From Crocodylus rhombifer (lineage: Eukaryota > Chordata > Crocodylia > Crocodylidae), in NCBI GenBank assembly GCA_038503035.1, contig JAVSML010025160.1, forward strand, positions 266,258 through 330,257: 64,000 nt of DNA. Reading direction: 5' to 3'. The position numbers were made by a program, and so were the translations under genes. The notes beneath the pieces are model-generated. The model made no database searches, was not told the DNA's origin, and was given only the letters and a program-made list of their open reading frames with translations. Shown one piece after another: positions 1 to 11,851 of this stretch (the stretch's first letter is position 1; each line of letters starts with the position of its first letter).

Positions 1-20
1 ATCAACAGTCACACTCTTAC

Positions 21-103
21 CTGTTAATAACAATTCCTGTTCATTTTCTAATCCATGAAGCAACTGGATCAAATGGACAGACACATCAATTAACTGCAGG
101 TTC
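21..103 (-). CDS. ATXN10: ATXN10 (ataxin-10) coding exon 3
   Basis: This 83-nt exon is too short to stand out as an open frame. Its acceptor reads ATACATAG and its donor is AACAG then GTAAGAG, a near-consensus site (GT at 20-19). The first base completes the split Arg of exon 2. It is followed by 27 codons: NLQLIDVSVHLIQLL, then HGLENEQELLLT, with one base left over (phase 1). Human ataxin-10 has NLDTIGVAVDLILLF and then RELRVEQESLLT at the same place, so register and exon boundary agree. The next exon should begin so as to encode Ala/Gly-Phe-Arg-Cys-Gly and lies beyond position 1. The exon ends 20 bases from the window edge. Confidence 0.93.
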
Positions 104-1810
104 CTATGTATATTTTGAATAATAAAGGACAGAAAGTTAATGTTAAACATTCTCTTAAAACAAATGAACAAAAAAACAAAACAAAACTGTATACAATTAT
201 AAATAAGATCAACATGAATTCAACATGAAGTTTGCTGTATTTTCAATGGATGCAAAAAAAAATCATCATCATTAATGGGAAATGAATAAGAATTCTCCCG
301 TCCCTTATAGGGCCCTGCATATGAAGCTTAAAGTGCTATGTATTGTCTCATTATCCTTAAAAACAGAAGGCCCTCTTTTTTTCCCCAGACTTAACAAATC
401 TCAGCTCTCACTATGAAGCCAAAAGTTCACAAAGTCATAGCCTCTGCAAGCACTTGGATGTTCCATATACCCCAATGCTGGGTAAATGTTAGTGAATGCA
501 CAGACCAAAATACATTTCTGTGGCACAGTGGGTTATGGTTTTGTGGAGAGGTTGCCTTTCAGATCAGCCTGCTCCACGGTCACCCAACAGCTCCAGGAAT
601 ACCTGCATACTGTCACAATTCCTAGACCCTTGTCAGTCCCCACTGCCAACAGTGCCAGCGGTGTCTGCTGGAGCTCCCCACTTACCACTGTCACCATGCT
701 CCCACCACTGCCAGCGCCACCAGCAGCATGCAGAGTTCATGCAGGTGACCTACCCCTTCTAAGCAGCCCCCACACTCAGTCCCCCCACATTTACCCACAT
801 AGTAACTCACATTCCCCCATCCCCTCCTGCAAACCCCACATCACCCCCACCCATTACACACCCACCATGTGATAAGGAAACCCAAAGCAAACATTAAAAC
901 ATAGATATTTAGGATATATTTCATTATGATGCTAGAGACACTGATAGGCTTCCAAATTACTTTAATATTGTAAATATACCAATAAAACATTGCCCATCTG
1001 ATCAATCCCCCTTTCTCGCTTTCTTTTGTTCTAATTGTGGAATAATGTGGATTTGGGGGTATTTTAAAAAAATGAATTTGGGATGCTGTTCAGCAGTCTA
1101 GCTGACACAAGGGGCTTGTGTCCCCAGATACCAACTGTGTGGGCTCCAGAAGCTCCTGAGGTAAAGTAACCCTGAGCTGCTAGTCAGGGTAGGCTTTAGG
1201 ACTGCTGGGGACAGCACGGGTACTAGCCCCAAGCTCTAGCTCCCCCTGGCCACAGATCCAAGAAAAGCCAGGCAGGGTTATTTTGCCCCAAGTGGCACCA
1301 TTTGCTCCACAACAAAATGCATGTGCATGTGCAAAATGCATGCTGGCAGAAGTCCAGGCTCAAATTTGCACCACTTCTATTTGAGCTGCTGCAAGCACAT
1401 GTGCTTGCATGTGTGGACACGCCCAGTGAGTCAATCCATTAGGAAACAGCCATATGCCTGGGGTGAGGGGAAACAATTTAGGCACTTGTGAATCCTGACT
1501 CCCATGAGTTTGGAGTCAAGTGTGGGTAGACAGACTAGTTCACAGTCTGCCAAGAGAGCCATTAAGTATTTCAATAGACAGAAGTAAACTGGGTAAGTTC
1601 ATTCCCTTTGTCCATGGCATACACAACCAGTGCCAGCAAGCAATGCAAAAAGGAGTTACATTATCTTTAAAGCTGGACCACTTGAATGTGGGACAAAAGG
1701 AAACTCGACAGCTTCAAATGTTGCTAGCATTTTCAATGTTTTTCAGCACCGAAATAGTTTAAAAGTTTAGAAACAGCTTCACAATAGGCTACCAACTAGT
1801 TCATCTACAG

Positions 1811-3816
1811 CAGCAGTTCTCAACCTGAGGTCCACAAGCAGGTTTCAAGGGATCCACCTAGCCCCAAATGGGTCACTAGATGACCTCTAGAAGTCCCTTC
1901 CAGCCCTGCTTTTGTGACTGCCTCAGGAGCAGTGCTGAGGCAGGAGGTAGGGAGACGGGGAGCGCTCCGCCCCATCCCACAGCCAGACGCTGCTGGAAGC
2001 AAGAGGCCAGGCTGAGGTGGGGGAGGCAGAGGTTCCAGATGGGGCAGTGGTACTGCAGCCACTGCCCTGCCCAGCTCTAGCACCTCAGCCACAGGCAGCC
2101 AAACACCACCCTCTGCCTCCCTTTCCCTGGGCTCCCCATAGTCTGCATGGTGACACCAGCACCCATGCCAGAAGGAAGAGCTAAATCAGGGCTGCAGCAC
2201 TGGCAGCAGGAGGTTGCCTGTGGATGGGGCCCAATGCTGGGCACCAAGAGGTTGCAGCAGGAACTAGCGTAGGCTGGGGACAACTGCTGAGCACAGAGCC
2301 CTGCTGATTTTGTCCCCCACCCCTATGGAGATGCTGAATGCCCCCGGCAGCTGCAAAGCAACAGAGGCAAGTGAGCCCCAACCCATGGCATCCTCCAGCC
2401 CCACTGGGTGTGGCTCGCCAGGGCTGCCCAAGGCCCCTGCCTACAAACATACGTAACAAAGTTGCAGGGAATGGAGTGATGCTGCCCCAGTGCCGGCTGC
2501 TCAGCACCTTGGGGCAACGCTGGCCACTGCTCACATGGGGCAACCCAGCAAGTGCTGCTCGGAAGCAAAGAGGTTGGCAGATGGGGTGGGGAGTGCCTAC
2601 CCTGGGCATGTGTTTTTGTTTTCCACCTTCACCTTACAGGGCACAAGAGTTGAGGTTTGCTTGACCCATGAGCCAACCTGCCCTGCTTACCCACCCACTG
2701 CTGGGACCCACCCAGGAAAATGCTGTCAACTGAGTGACAGGAACTGAATGGCAGTCTCTACACAACCTCCAGGCAGCTAGTGTTGTTTGGGCTCCTCTTC
2801 CCTGGTTATTGCTGGGGTCTACGCATCCTATCCTCTCACATGCACTCACTCATGCAGCACTTTACGTGAGTTCATACATGCACATGCATCTGGGAAGAAA
2901 GAACCCCCAGCACATCTACAGGCTGGGCATCGCTAACCTGACCAGCACTATAAATGAAAGGGATCTGGGGGTAACAATAGACCCCAGCATGAATATCAGC
3001 AGGCAATGCGATGCAGTAGCCACTAGGGCCAATAAAACTCTGGCATGCATCAATCGATACATCTCCAGTAAAACCAAAGAAGTGATTCTCCCGGTTTGCT
3101 CAACATTGGTGCAGCTGCAGCTAGAGTACTGCATCCAGTTCTGGGTGCCGCACTTCAACAAGGACGTGCTAAAACTCGAGAGGGTGCAGAGAAGGGCCAC
3201 CCATACGACCAGGGACTTGCATGGCAAGCAATACAAGAAGAGGCTGAGTGATCTCGGACTCCTCAGCCTAAAGAAAAGAAGGCTGAGAGGGGACCCGATT
3301 GTGGCTTACCACTATATCAGAGGTGTACATCAGGTGCTTGGTGAACAACTGTTCACCAGGGTATCCTGGGAGAAAACTAGAAACAATGGCCACAAATGTC
3401 TGGAAGATAGTTTCAGGCTAAACATTAAGAAAAACTTTTTCACAACTAGGGTGTCCAGGCTATGGAACAAGCTCCCCACAGAGGTGGTGCAACTGCCCAC
3501 CCTAGAGGTCTTCAAGAGAAGACTGGACCGTCACCTGGCTGGGGTCACCTGACCCCAGATGTCTTTCCTGCTCATGCAGGGGACTGGACCCGATGATCCT
3601 GCAGGGTCCCTTCCAGCCCTATGATTCTATGCACTTGTGCATGCACACTGCTGCTGCTCATGTGAGTAGGGCCCTGGGGCTCCCTGCCTGCTTCACCCAC
3701 AGCCATGTGGCCAGGGCTGGGGAGTCGGGCAGTTGCGGCACAGATAGACCATGGAGTTTTTAATAGTATGCTGCGGGGGCCTCGGGAAGAAAAAGGTTGA
3801 GAACTGAGACCCCCTG
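1811..3816. mobile_element. hAT-type non-autonomous element (interrupted by CR1)
   Basis: The left end reads CAGCAGTTCTCAACC and the right end GGTTGAGAACTGAGACCCCCTG, the inverted version with a 7-base insertion. The 8-bp flanks ATCTACAG (1803-1810) and CTCTATAG (3817-3824) agree at six positions, consistent with an aged hAT target-site duplication. No transposase frame is present. The middle holds GC-rich sequence plus a CR1 at 2890-3631, so the hAT element was there before that CR1. Confidence 0.65.
2890..3631 (+). mobile_element. CR1 LINE 3' end, 5'-truncated
   Basis: This is a 5'-truncated CR1 retrotransposon. An uninterrupted frame from 2890 to the stop after 3552 encodes the C-terminal part of CR1 ORF2. 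Recognisable CR1 landmarks are the start LGRKNPQHIYRLG, then DLGVTIDPSMNISRQC, ALVQLQLEYCIQFW-type sequence, ERVQRRATH and a final FKRRLDRHLAGV. The 3' UTR has the typical CAGGGTCCCTTCCAGCCC motif and ends TATGATTCTATG, the CR1 tail. The reverse-transcriptase catalytic centre is missing because of 5' truncation, so it cannot move by itself. The unbroken frame suggests a fairly young copy. It sits inside the hAT element at 1811-3816. Confidence 0.9.
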
Positions 3817-4915
3817 CTCTATAGTATGCAGCAATTCAAAGAAAATACACCACCGTTTTCCTGGAATATGCTACTATTTCTTGAATGTGCCATCATGTGC
3901 TTCTTATATCTTCCCAAATATGTTTGTTTACTCAGATCTTTATTTATACAGATATAAATAAACCTGTATTTGAGAAAAATCTTTGTTATTTGATTCAAAA
4001 ACACATACCCCTTTTCTCCAAGATCTGAAATATCTAACTCAGTGATGGCAAGAAATGTTTATTAAAAAGGCCGTTGTTTAGACAAAATAGCCAATGCATT
4101 TGTGTTTAATTGTAGCAATAGGGAGGGAGGGAGGGGCAGGGAACTCAACATTTAGTTAGGCAAAAAGAAGCTATAGTAGTTTGAGATTGTTTAGGTATTT
4201 GGCTGTTATGGGATGCAACCACAAAACCCTCATTTTGGAACATAAGTAAAACAATGAAGCCCAAAACATTTGAAATGAAGTAGTAACAGTATAAATAATA
4301 TTGAAAACAATATTATTGTTAACTCCAGGAAATTCCATTTTCAGCCCTTTTTCTAGTAAGGAAAGCAAAAATAGGGATACTATCATAGTAGTTTTATTAC
4401 TATGATTGGTAGGGAGGTGAAAACTGCAATTTTAAGTATAGCGCCATTTTTGCCACTTGCCGTTGATTGGCTATGAGGCCCTGGCAGCCCCTCTGTCTGT
4501 TGCTGACCAACCAAGAGGCAAAGACAGCACCATATTTAAAACCATGCTTTTCACCTCCCTGCTGATCAGGAGTGAGCAGCAAACAGTGGGAGCAGGCAGG
4601 CACATGGAGGAACCTGCAAAATTGGCAGGAGTGGGGTGTATAGCGGCTCCTCTGATTTTGCAGGTTCTCCCACACGAAAAAAGAGAAAAAAAATAAAACC
4701 ATCATAACAACTGGCTCACATGAAGGACTAAGAAATGTTTTGCTGCATCTCAATGCAGTAAAATTCACTCTGACACTTGTATTTTTTGTAAACTTTTTTT
4801 TTTCGTTTTTCCTTTTTACCTGAATGTTCTGTTACGGAATTCTGTCCAGGACAGTGCCTCTACAAGGACAAGAACCTAACAACATCTGAACTGCATGCAT
4901 GAATCATAACTATAC

Positions 4916-5107
4916 CTTATAATATGTTGATTCTTGGCACAGCGGACACAGGCATTCCGCAAGCACCTAAAACATTCTGCTATAAGCAGCAGGTCCATGT
5001 CTACATTTACTGATTCACAGGAGTCCTTGCAGGCCAATTCAATTTCACTTGAGGTTTTCATCAGGATTGCCAGGAGATTCTGGAATATACTCTCTTCTGC
5101 CATTTCT
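4916..5107 (-). CDS. ATXN10: ATXN10 (ataxin-10) coding exon 2
   Basis: This 192-nt exon encodes residues about 48-112. It follows a good acceptor (TTTTTATTTCAG) and ends at ATAAG then GTATAG (donor GT at 4915-4914). The peptide contains the most conserved block of ataxin-10's N-terminal region: SIFQNLLAILMKTSSEIELA, then ECFRCLRNAC, then KNQHIIR. These correspond to the human TIFQRVLDILKKSSHAVELA, ECFRCLRNAC and NQNSIR segments. The two bases left by exon 1 (AG) plus the first base here (A) make Arg, and the exon ends two bases into the next Arg codon, so both flanking introns are phase 2. There are no internal stops or frameshifts, which supports a functional gene. It is separated from exon 1 by a repeat-rich 13.8-kb intron. 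Confidence 0.95.
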
Positions 5108-5384
5108 CTGAAATAAAAATTAATTACTGTGAGCAAAGGAAAATGATAAATGTGGTATTAAGTAGAGAAAAAGGAATATTAAGTCATTAATTCAAGTTAC
5201 GTTAATTTAAAGTGTTACTCAGTCTTTCTTCAAAAACTTACCTTCCCCAATACCAAAAGACCTAAAGAGATATCAAGCACACACTTAGAGCTAGGATAAT
5301 CCTGCATGATAGTTTTTCCAGCACGACTTAAAAAAAAAGGAAAAAGATGAATAGAATAACACATAACATCCTTTATAGTTCTAG

Positions 5385-5459
5385 TTGTTAAGGATAGAAG
5401 GAACCTTACAGATTATCAGGTCCAGCCTCACCACACTTGGGCAGGGAAGACTGCTTTAT
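5385..5459 (-). mobile_element. CR1 3'-UTR fragment
   Basis: The sequence AGAAGGAACCTTACAGATTA followed by TCAGGTCCAGCCTC and GGCAGGGAAGA matches the minus-strand 3' UTR of the CR1 at 15162 (AAGGACCCTTGCAGATCATC, AGGTCC, GGAAGGAAGA). Only about 75 bp remain. It abuts the long-TIR element at 5460. Confidence 0.6.
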
Positions 5460-5725
5460 ACAAATAAGGGCCTAATAACTCTAGTTGCCTTTCCTTTTGT
5501 GAAAGGGATGGTCAGAGGGCCATGTGCCTACTAATTGTGACTGCATGTGTCATTTTCTCTTTCATCTATATCCACACACACAAAAGAAATTGTGTTTCAT
5601 GGAAATTCCCATTTTTGTCAGCTCAAGATAGATATCATCCCAATTCTTAGCTTACACATATGGTCCTCTGACCATCCCTTTCACAAGGGGAAAGTCAACT
5701 AGAAGTGTACCAGGCCCTTATTTGT
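5460..5725. mobile_element. Small DNA element with long terminal inverted repeats
   Basis: About 70 bp at each end are imperfect inverted repeats. Both ends read ACAAATAAGGGCCT when viewed inward and share GTGAAAGGGATGGTCAGAGG further in. The roughly 130-bp centre is AT-rich and has no coding potential. Clear target-site duplications were not found, so the superfamily is uncertain. Confidence 0.65.
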
Positions 5726-6421
5726 CATGCAACTCTCAAGAGCATAATTGGATCAAAAGCAAACCTACATATTATTATTCTATATACATATGGTGATATA
5801 TAAAAGAAACTTCTGAAATCAGCATACCAATTAAGACCACCAATGGCAGTTCATCTTTCTCCAGACCAGATACTTTTGAAGAAAGAATAGAATCCATAAT
5901 AAAACAGATTGCTTAGGAAGTTTCTTTCTAGTCCCAAAGAGTTAATGATTCAGAAGTTTATATCCTGAAAAATTAGCATTGTATTTTCTTTGCAATCCAT
6001 CAATGTCTAAACAATTTTTAATCCTACCAAGCCTTTGATATACCTGGCATCTTATGACAGTGAGTTCTACTGGTTAAACTATGCTTTTGGTAAATGAGTA
6101 CTCACTCAGTTTTAAGTCTACTACTTTACAGTTTCAATGGCTGGCCTCTTTGGTCAGAGTTTAAAAAAAAAAAAAAGTCCAGCTGCCTTTTTGTGATAAA
6201 TGTAAATGTGCATTGTTTGTTCTTTCCCACATTGCTGTGTGGTTGAATCCTTAATTCTGCATTTCCAGAATCCATCCATCAACTTCAGTGGACTTTAGAC
6301 AGAATATGTCCTACACCACACAAGTTCTCAGGATGAGATGGAAAGGTCTACTATACCTTCATCATAAAGAAAATAGAAAAAAAAAAAAAAAAAAAGAATT
6401 GCAAGACATCTCAATTTAGAA

Positions 6422-6629
6422 CAGTGGCTCTTAACCTTTTTAGACTCAAAGTACCCCTTAGAAAATGCTAACTTTTATGCCAAAGAACTTGAAAAGACCC
6501 CAAATAGGTCAAAAGATTTCATGCTAGGTGTAGATGTCTGCCCACTTAACAGTGCTAATATTGTGCAGTACCCTTAAAAGGATTGCACAGCACTGTAGCA
6601 TGCTGTGGCACTCCAGTTGAGAATCACTG
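6422..6629. mobile_element. hAT-type MITE (208 bp)
   Basis: The left end is CAGTGGCTCTTAACC and the right end, inverted, is CAGTGATTCTCAACT. Flanks ATTTAGAA (6414-6421) and GCTTAGAA (6630-6637) match at six of eight positions, as expected for a hAT target duplication. The interior (AAGTACCCCTTA near the left, CTTAACAGTGCTAATATTG near the right) is shared with the elements at 20331 and 55776. Confidence 0.8.
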
Positions 6630-6639
6630 GCTTAGAAGC

Positions 6640-7419
6640 CAGAACGAAGCTCGGGGCCTGGATTCAGTTCCCAGCTCTTCCACGGCTTGTGCTGCTACAT
6701 GCACCCTGGGAGGGCTGCAGGCCTGTGCCAGTCTATTCCTGGAGGCCAGATCTGCGTGCAAGATGAGAGCAGGCTGCAACTGCAAGCTGAGAGGCGGTGG
6801 CACCAGGCTCTTCTCGGTACTCGGGGCAAGAGGCTGCCTGCTCTTGTCCAGCACACAGATCCAGGGGCACGTGCCCCCTGGGGAGAGCCCAGTGCAGCCC
6901 CCCAGGCCGCAGCCCCAACCCCTGCTGCAATGGCCCCAAGAGCAGCTGATACCACCTGCCTGCACCACAGCATGGCACAGCCCAGGGGCTGTGGGGAGTG
7001 GCACATGGCCCAGTTTGTGTGTGGGGGGGGGGGGGGGAAAAGGGTGCCAATCCCAACCCTGGCACCTTCCGTCCCACCCAGTCACAGCTGAGAGCCCCAT
7101 GCCCCCAGGCAGTGGCTCCAGCCCCACAGGCCCAAGCAAAGTGGCTGGGTGTAGCGCCCGCCATAGGGAGCAGGGCTGGGCTCTCCTGCCTGCGTCTCCA
7201 TCAAGGATCCCAGCTCCCAGGGCAGGACCACAGCCAGAGCCGCCAGGCTGCAGGTGGAACCCACCAGCCCTGGGAGCAATTCTTGTGGGCCCTCCCACCC
7301 CACCCAGGCTCAGAACCAGGAGCTCTGTGCCCCCAGGCACCAGCTCCAGCCACCCTCCCCTAGCCCCTGCGCAGCCACTGCCCCCTCCCAACCCTTTCAC
7401 ATCTGGACAGAAACCTATG
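6640..7419. repeat. GC-rich block with 15-G run
   Basis: This is C- and G-rich sequence lying between a hAT MITE and a CR1. A run of 15 G occupies 7023-7037. Long open frames on both strands follow from the high GC and show no recognisable domain, so I do not call a gene. It may be the GC-rich core of a larger dispersed repeat. Confidence 0.4.
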
Positions 7420-7774
7420 CCTCAGGTGACCTTGTGGCCTGCTACAAACTGGTCAGGGGGGATCAGCAGGTATTGGGGGAGTCCCTATTCCCCCGTGTGC
7501 TGCCAGGAGTGACCAGGAATAACGGTCACAAGCTGGCGGAGGGTAGGTTTAGATTAGATATTAGGAGGCGCTACTTCACAGTCAGGGCGGCTAGGGCCTG
7601 GAACCGGCTTCCAGGGGAAGTGGCGCAGGCTCCTAGCCTGGGGATTTTTAAAAGGAAGTTAGATGAGCACCTTGCCGGGGTCATCTGACCCCGGTGCTCT
7701 TTCCTGCCAAGGCAGGGGGTCGGACTAAATGATCTACCTAGGTCCCTTCCGACTCTAGCTACTATGAAACTATG
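7420..7774 (+). mobile_element. CR1 LINE 3' end, 5'-truncated
   Basis: This encodes the last ~85 residues of CR1 ORF2 (DLVACYKLVRGDQQ through RNNGHKLAEGRFRLDIRRRY to FKRKLDEHLAGVI), followed by the 3' UTR (GGGTCGGACTAAATGATC, then AGGTCCCTTCCGACTC) and the tail ACTATGAAACTATG. The coding part is uninterrupted. It belongs to the same subfamily as the CR1 at 40292, which shares the RNNGHKLAEGRFRLDIR block. The 5' truncation removes everything upstream. Confidence 0.9.
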
Positions 7775-7974
7775 ACCGGCACCCCCCAATCCATTCCCCA
7801 CTCATGCCAGTTAATAGGGATTTTACTGTAACCAGTAACACTGAATGAACTGAAAAACAGAAGTTAGTCAGTAAAAGCCAAATAAATTCAATAAAAAATA
7901 AATTCCCTAATCGGTGGGGAGGGGAGAACCGGTAAAAACTGAAAACGCAGGACAATACTGACTGAGCATAAAAG

Positions 7975-10430
7975 CTTCTCTCCCCTCAGTTAGCCTATTT
8001 TAAAACAAAAGAAGTTCTCTCTTTCCTCATTAGCCTTTGTTTTTAGTTTAAGCTCCTGTCCAAGAGCTCTTGCTTCAAAAAAAAACCAACAGCATAGTTG
8101 GTTGTATCAACAGGAGTGTCACTTGAAAAATCTAGGAAAGCAATTCCTCTACTCCATTTGGCACTAGCGTACATCACTGTATATGGGAGCCAATATGATG
8201 GTTTTCCTCTATTCCCACCAAGTTGTAATAATCAGTTCACTGTGACAAATTATCAAGCGACTTAGATTTGCATTTGACAAATATCAGGAAAGAGACAATG
8301 CCATAATGCAAACAAAAAATAGAGAACCCAGCGCCACTAAGATCTCACATATTTGACTGAAGCTAGTACATCCATCCAGCTTCACCCATTCTGAAAACCC
8401 AGATCCAGTCAAACTGATGGTAAGATAGACTTAAAGCGAAAATATGATCAAAGGGAACACTGAAATACCAAATTTTGAGACTGAAGTTGAGAAATACCTC
8501 CCAAGGTAAACACCGGGATTGAAAGGAAGGAGGAAGGAATTTTAAATATTCTATCAGAATGAAGTATTATTGTCGTCCCCTCCCCCACCCCGTAAGAGAT
8601 TTTATATTTCTACTTGATCAAGCATCATGCTATTGAAGTGTTACTACCACAAATGATAAGATTCAAAGGATAAGTCCCATCTCATTTTCATAAAAAATGG
8701 TTACACTTCCTATAAACCAGCCCATATATAAAAATATGTCACTCAGTTACCCTTAAGAAACTGACTCCAGATGCATGAAACGTAAATATTTTATTTTACA
8801 ACACCACAACTCAGTAGTACTTATTATGAACTTCATGTCACTGACAACTGCTCTTACTTCCGGCCATACATTTTGGTTACCACTTCAAAAAAAAAAAAAA
8901 AAAAAAGTGAGTTTTCAAGTGCAAGACTGACAAACAAAAGGATGTAACATGAGATTTTGCCCTTTAAATCACGAGAAAGGGCACAACAGCATGTATTTTA
9001 CTCTATGTATACCATCTCTCTCTCTTAAGATACGGGAAAGACATTTACCTGATAAGTCTCCTGCTGACAAGTACTATGACTCTTATAACAATTTACAGAT
9101 AAAGAGCCAAGAGATCAGTCAACTTGGAGATGAAGGTACCACAGAAACTGCATTTAGAAACCAGTGCATACACAAACACATTTTCTCTGAATGTCAGAGT
9201 CACACTCCTTTAGAGGAGTGATAAATCCAAATCATGTTGGTTCTGCTAAGCCAAAATGCCACACAGAATTACTAAGCCACTCAAACTGGACTGCTGAAGA
9301 GCAATACAGTTATGTTCTCTATAAAAAGAGTATTTTTATAGAATATAATGCAAATGTCTTATTTTTACCTATACTGCAAACTGGAATACCGCACAGAACT
9401 ATTTTGTAAGGTTTCCTGACTCAGCCTCACATCATACAAACTGACCGTCAGTGTGAGCCAGCCTTTACTAGAGTATAATATTCAATTATTTTAAATTGGT
9501 AAAACAGACAGAAAAAAGCTGCAAGGTTTTTTTTGGAGGGGATTTGGGGGCTGGGGAGTGTTGTTTTTTTAAAGTGCAGTATAAAAAAAAATACATTATA
9601 AAAAATAATTGAAGTCCATTAAATACTATGGACATTTCTAAATCCAACTTTACTTATGCTACTCAACAAAAAGTGGGTAGCCGTGCAGTCCAGAAAGTAG
9701 TTTTAGCTGTATCTTGGATCACAAAACTTTTAAGTTTTTTGTAGCTGTCTGTATTGAAAAGAAATATCAGGTGTTAAAATGAAACACATTAAACAGCTAC
9801 AACAACATGAACAAAAACCTAGAGTGTGTTTTTATACTTCAGTAAATATAAAAAATTATAACAATTTTATCTATTTCCAACAAACAGTGCTGTGAAATGC
9901 AAACAGTTATAGTCTTTTCAGTGGTGCTTATAACCACTGGATCTGATGCACAACATATTTAACTTTATGGTATTATATAAAAGGAAATAATTATATTATT
10001 TCCTTCCTATGCATGTAGCATCCACGCACAGAATGTATTGACTTCTTTGGAAATGTAGGTGCTCATTAATTCTGCACAAAGAAATCAGGCCATAAAATGA
10101 GGTTCCAAAGGTCATACTGCAGCTCCACAAAGCCAAACACAGAACCCAGATATAGATCACATTATGGTCAATCCAATTGTACTGCTGCTCTTTCCACAGA
10201 TTCAAGTATGTGTGTGTGGGTATTCACTTCCCCTCCCCCAGAATGAAACAAAAAACTACAGTGGACGCAATCACCCTCAAATAGAAAGAAGGAATAAGAA
10301 GGTTTTAGTCATTTTTAAGAACTCCTTGCACCTAGCATCCACTCCCACTGAGGTTCATAATCACTTGCTTTGTTTTATGTTTACTTCCTGTTGCTCTTGT
10401 GAGAAGCAAAAAGTTTTTGGTGGTGATTAT
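7975..10430. other. Intron 1 sequence with no recognised feature
   Basis: This is AT-rich intronic sequence. A 20-A run is at 8887-8906. Short open frames here lack splice sites and domain signatures. I see no exon or RNA gene. Confidence 0.6.
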
Positions 10431-10456
10431 ACAGTTGGTCCAATAAAAAGCATCAC
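10431..10456 (+). repeat. Fragment of a dispersed repeat (GGTCCAATAAAA motif)
   Basis: ACAGTTGGTCCAATAAAAAG followed by CATCAC closely resembles ACAGCAGGTCCAATAAAAGA followed by TATCAC at 52445-52470. The shared block looks like the 3' part of an old retroposed family, which I cannot name. Confidence 0.4.
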
Positions 10457-10499
10457 TAAAAAAAGCCCCTTGACTCTTGCTTATATTGTGATCCAATGG

Positions 10500-10735
10500 T
10501 GCTTACCCTCCAACCTGGTCTGGAGCGGGCATGGGACGGGCTGGGCCAGGGCTATGTGCTCAGCTGCTACTGGGCATTGATGGCAGCGGCAGTGGCAGGG
10601 AGGAGTTGCAGGGCCATGGGCTCCAAGTCTGGTGAGCTTGTTTGGGGAGGGGAGGAGAGGGGTGCTGACTGACCCACAACAGCTCCTCAAAACCGCCTAT
10701 GTGGCCCATGGGCCTAAACAATTGCCCACACCTAA
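10500..10735. mobile_element. Probable hAT-type remnant (right end only)
   Basis: A GC-rich block ends with GTGGCCCATGGGCC followed by AATTGCCCACACCTA. Inverted, this reads TAGGTGTGGGCAATT and then GGCCCATGGGCC, the form of a known class of hAT ends. The matching left end was not found. Confidence 0.35.
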
Positions 10736-11851
10736 GCTAGATCATGCCACCAAGTACTGGAGTCACTCCACATCCAGATCCAGCATGCTAGATCACGCCC
10801 ATGAACCAACCCGTACCACTCATCTGGCCTGCACAGCCAGAAGGTTGAGCACTGTCGTCTTGGACCACCACAGCCAAAAAACAATCCTACTGCTGTTGTT
10901 CTTGAACAGCTCCCACAGAGGTAAAACAACAAATCTACATAAAAGATGTTAGCAGAGAAAAAACATTTTTTTCTATTTAAGGCTTATTTTCTGTAAGGAA
11001 CTGCAACGTAAGTGAGTATAAAAAGCACGATTTCCTCAGCAGAAATCTCTTTTATGCACTCTAAAATGTCTTCAATGCATTTCTATAAGAGTTACATTTT
11101 CCAGAGGTTCCAGTTATCCCACTTTTATTAATACATTCTTGTGTTTGCTCATTTAATGTGTCCCTTGATGTTCTTTTTTGCAGTAAGATGCTTATATTAC
11201 AGTCAGAAACACCAGGCTTCAGTTCAAGTTTGCAGACTCAAGTTCTAGTTAAGTGTCTACAATCAAGCACCGCCCACTGAAGATATCCACCCTCACTGAG
11301 CTTCACCCATGTTTTCACATTCCTTCCCATTGAGGGCAATTGCTTCAGTAGCCTGCAGATGGAAAAGTCTGCCCTATGCCAAGATGGGTTTTAATGAGTA
11401 CAGCAACCTACTACATTTTGTATTTTTCCTTCCTTGCTTAAGCAGAGTTTCAGACAGTGGAGCTGACAAATCCTTCATTTCAGTTCCAAGGAGAGAAGTA
11501 GAGAAAACTACAGCAGTCAGGTCCTCCTACAACAAGTCAGGAGTTTGTGCATTTCCAAGCCAAATGGAGAAAGTCAGCAACCATATACTCATCTGGAAGG
11601 TTTAGGGAAAAAAAGAAATGTCTTGATCCTTGTAAGATACAAGCTTTTGGTTATTTCAGAATGGAAACATGCAAGATCAAACCCTTTTTTAGACTGTCCA
11701 TGTTGCCAACCCCATGCACAAAATTCTCATAAGAATCAGAACTCCAGTCATGAGAAATCTAAAAGTATCTGTATTCTTCAGCATTTGTTCTTTTGAAAGA
11801 CACTTGCATAGTGCCATTACTACCATCGCCATGTTCCTTATAATCTTAGGC

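Larger units (their letters stand above)
104..4915 (-). other. ATXN10: ATXN10 intron 2
   Basis: This 4,812-bp phase-2 intron lies between exons 2 and 3. From 104 to about 1810 it is AT-rich unique-looking sequence with a C-rich patch at 590-880 that holds overlapping but unconvincing open frames. From 1811 to 3816 it is a hAT-type element with a CR1 inserted. From 3820 to 4915 it is unremarkable AT-rich sequence with a short GGGA run near 4123-4138. No further exon was recognised inside it. Confidence 0.85.

Noticed and set aside
413..872. Overlapping small frames in ATXN10 intron 2
   Set aside because: A C-rich patch opens the frames. No similarity to ataxin-10 exons and no splice sites in register.
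6583..7512. Open frame of 309 codons on the plus strand (and overlapping minus frames)
   Set aside because: Low-complexity Pro/Ala/Gly/Ser composition driven by high GC, open in several frames at once, running into CR1 at its end. No domain or splice support.
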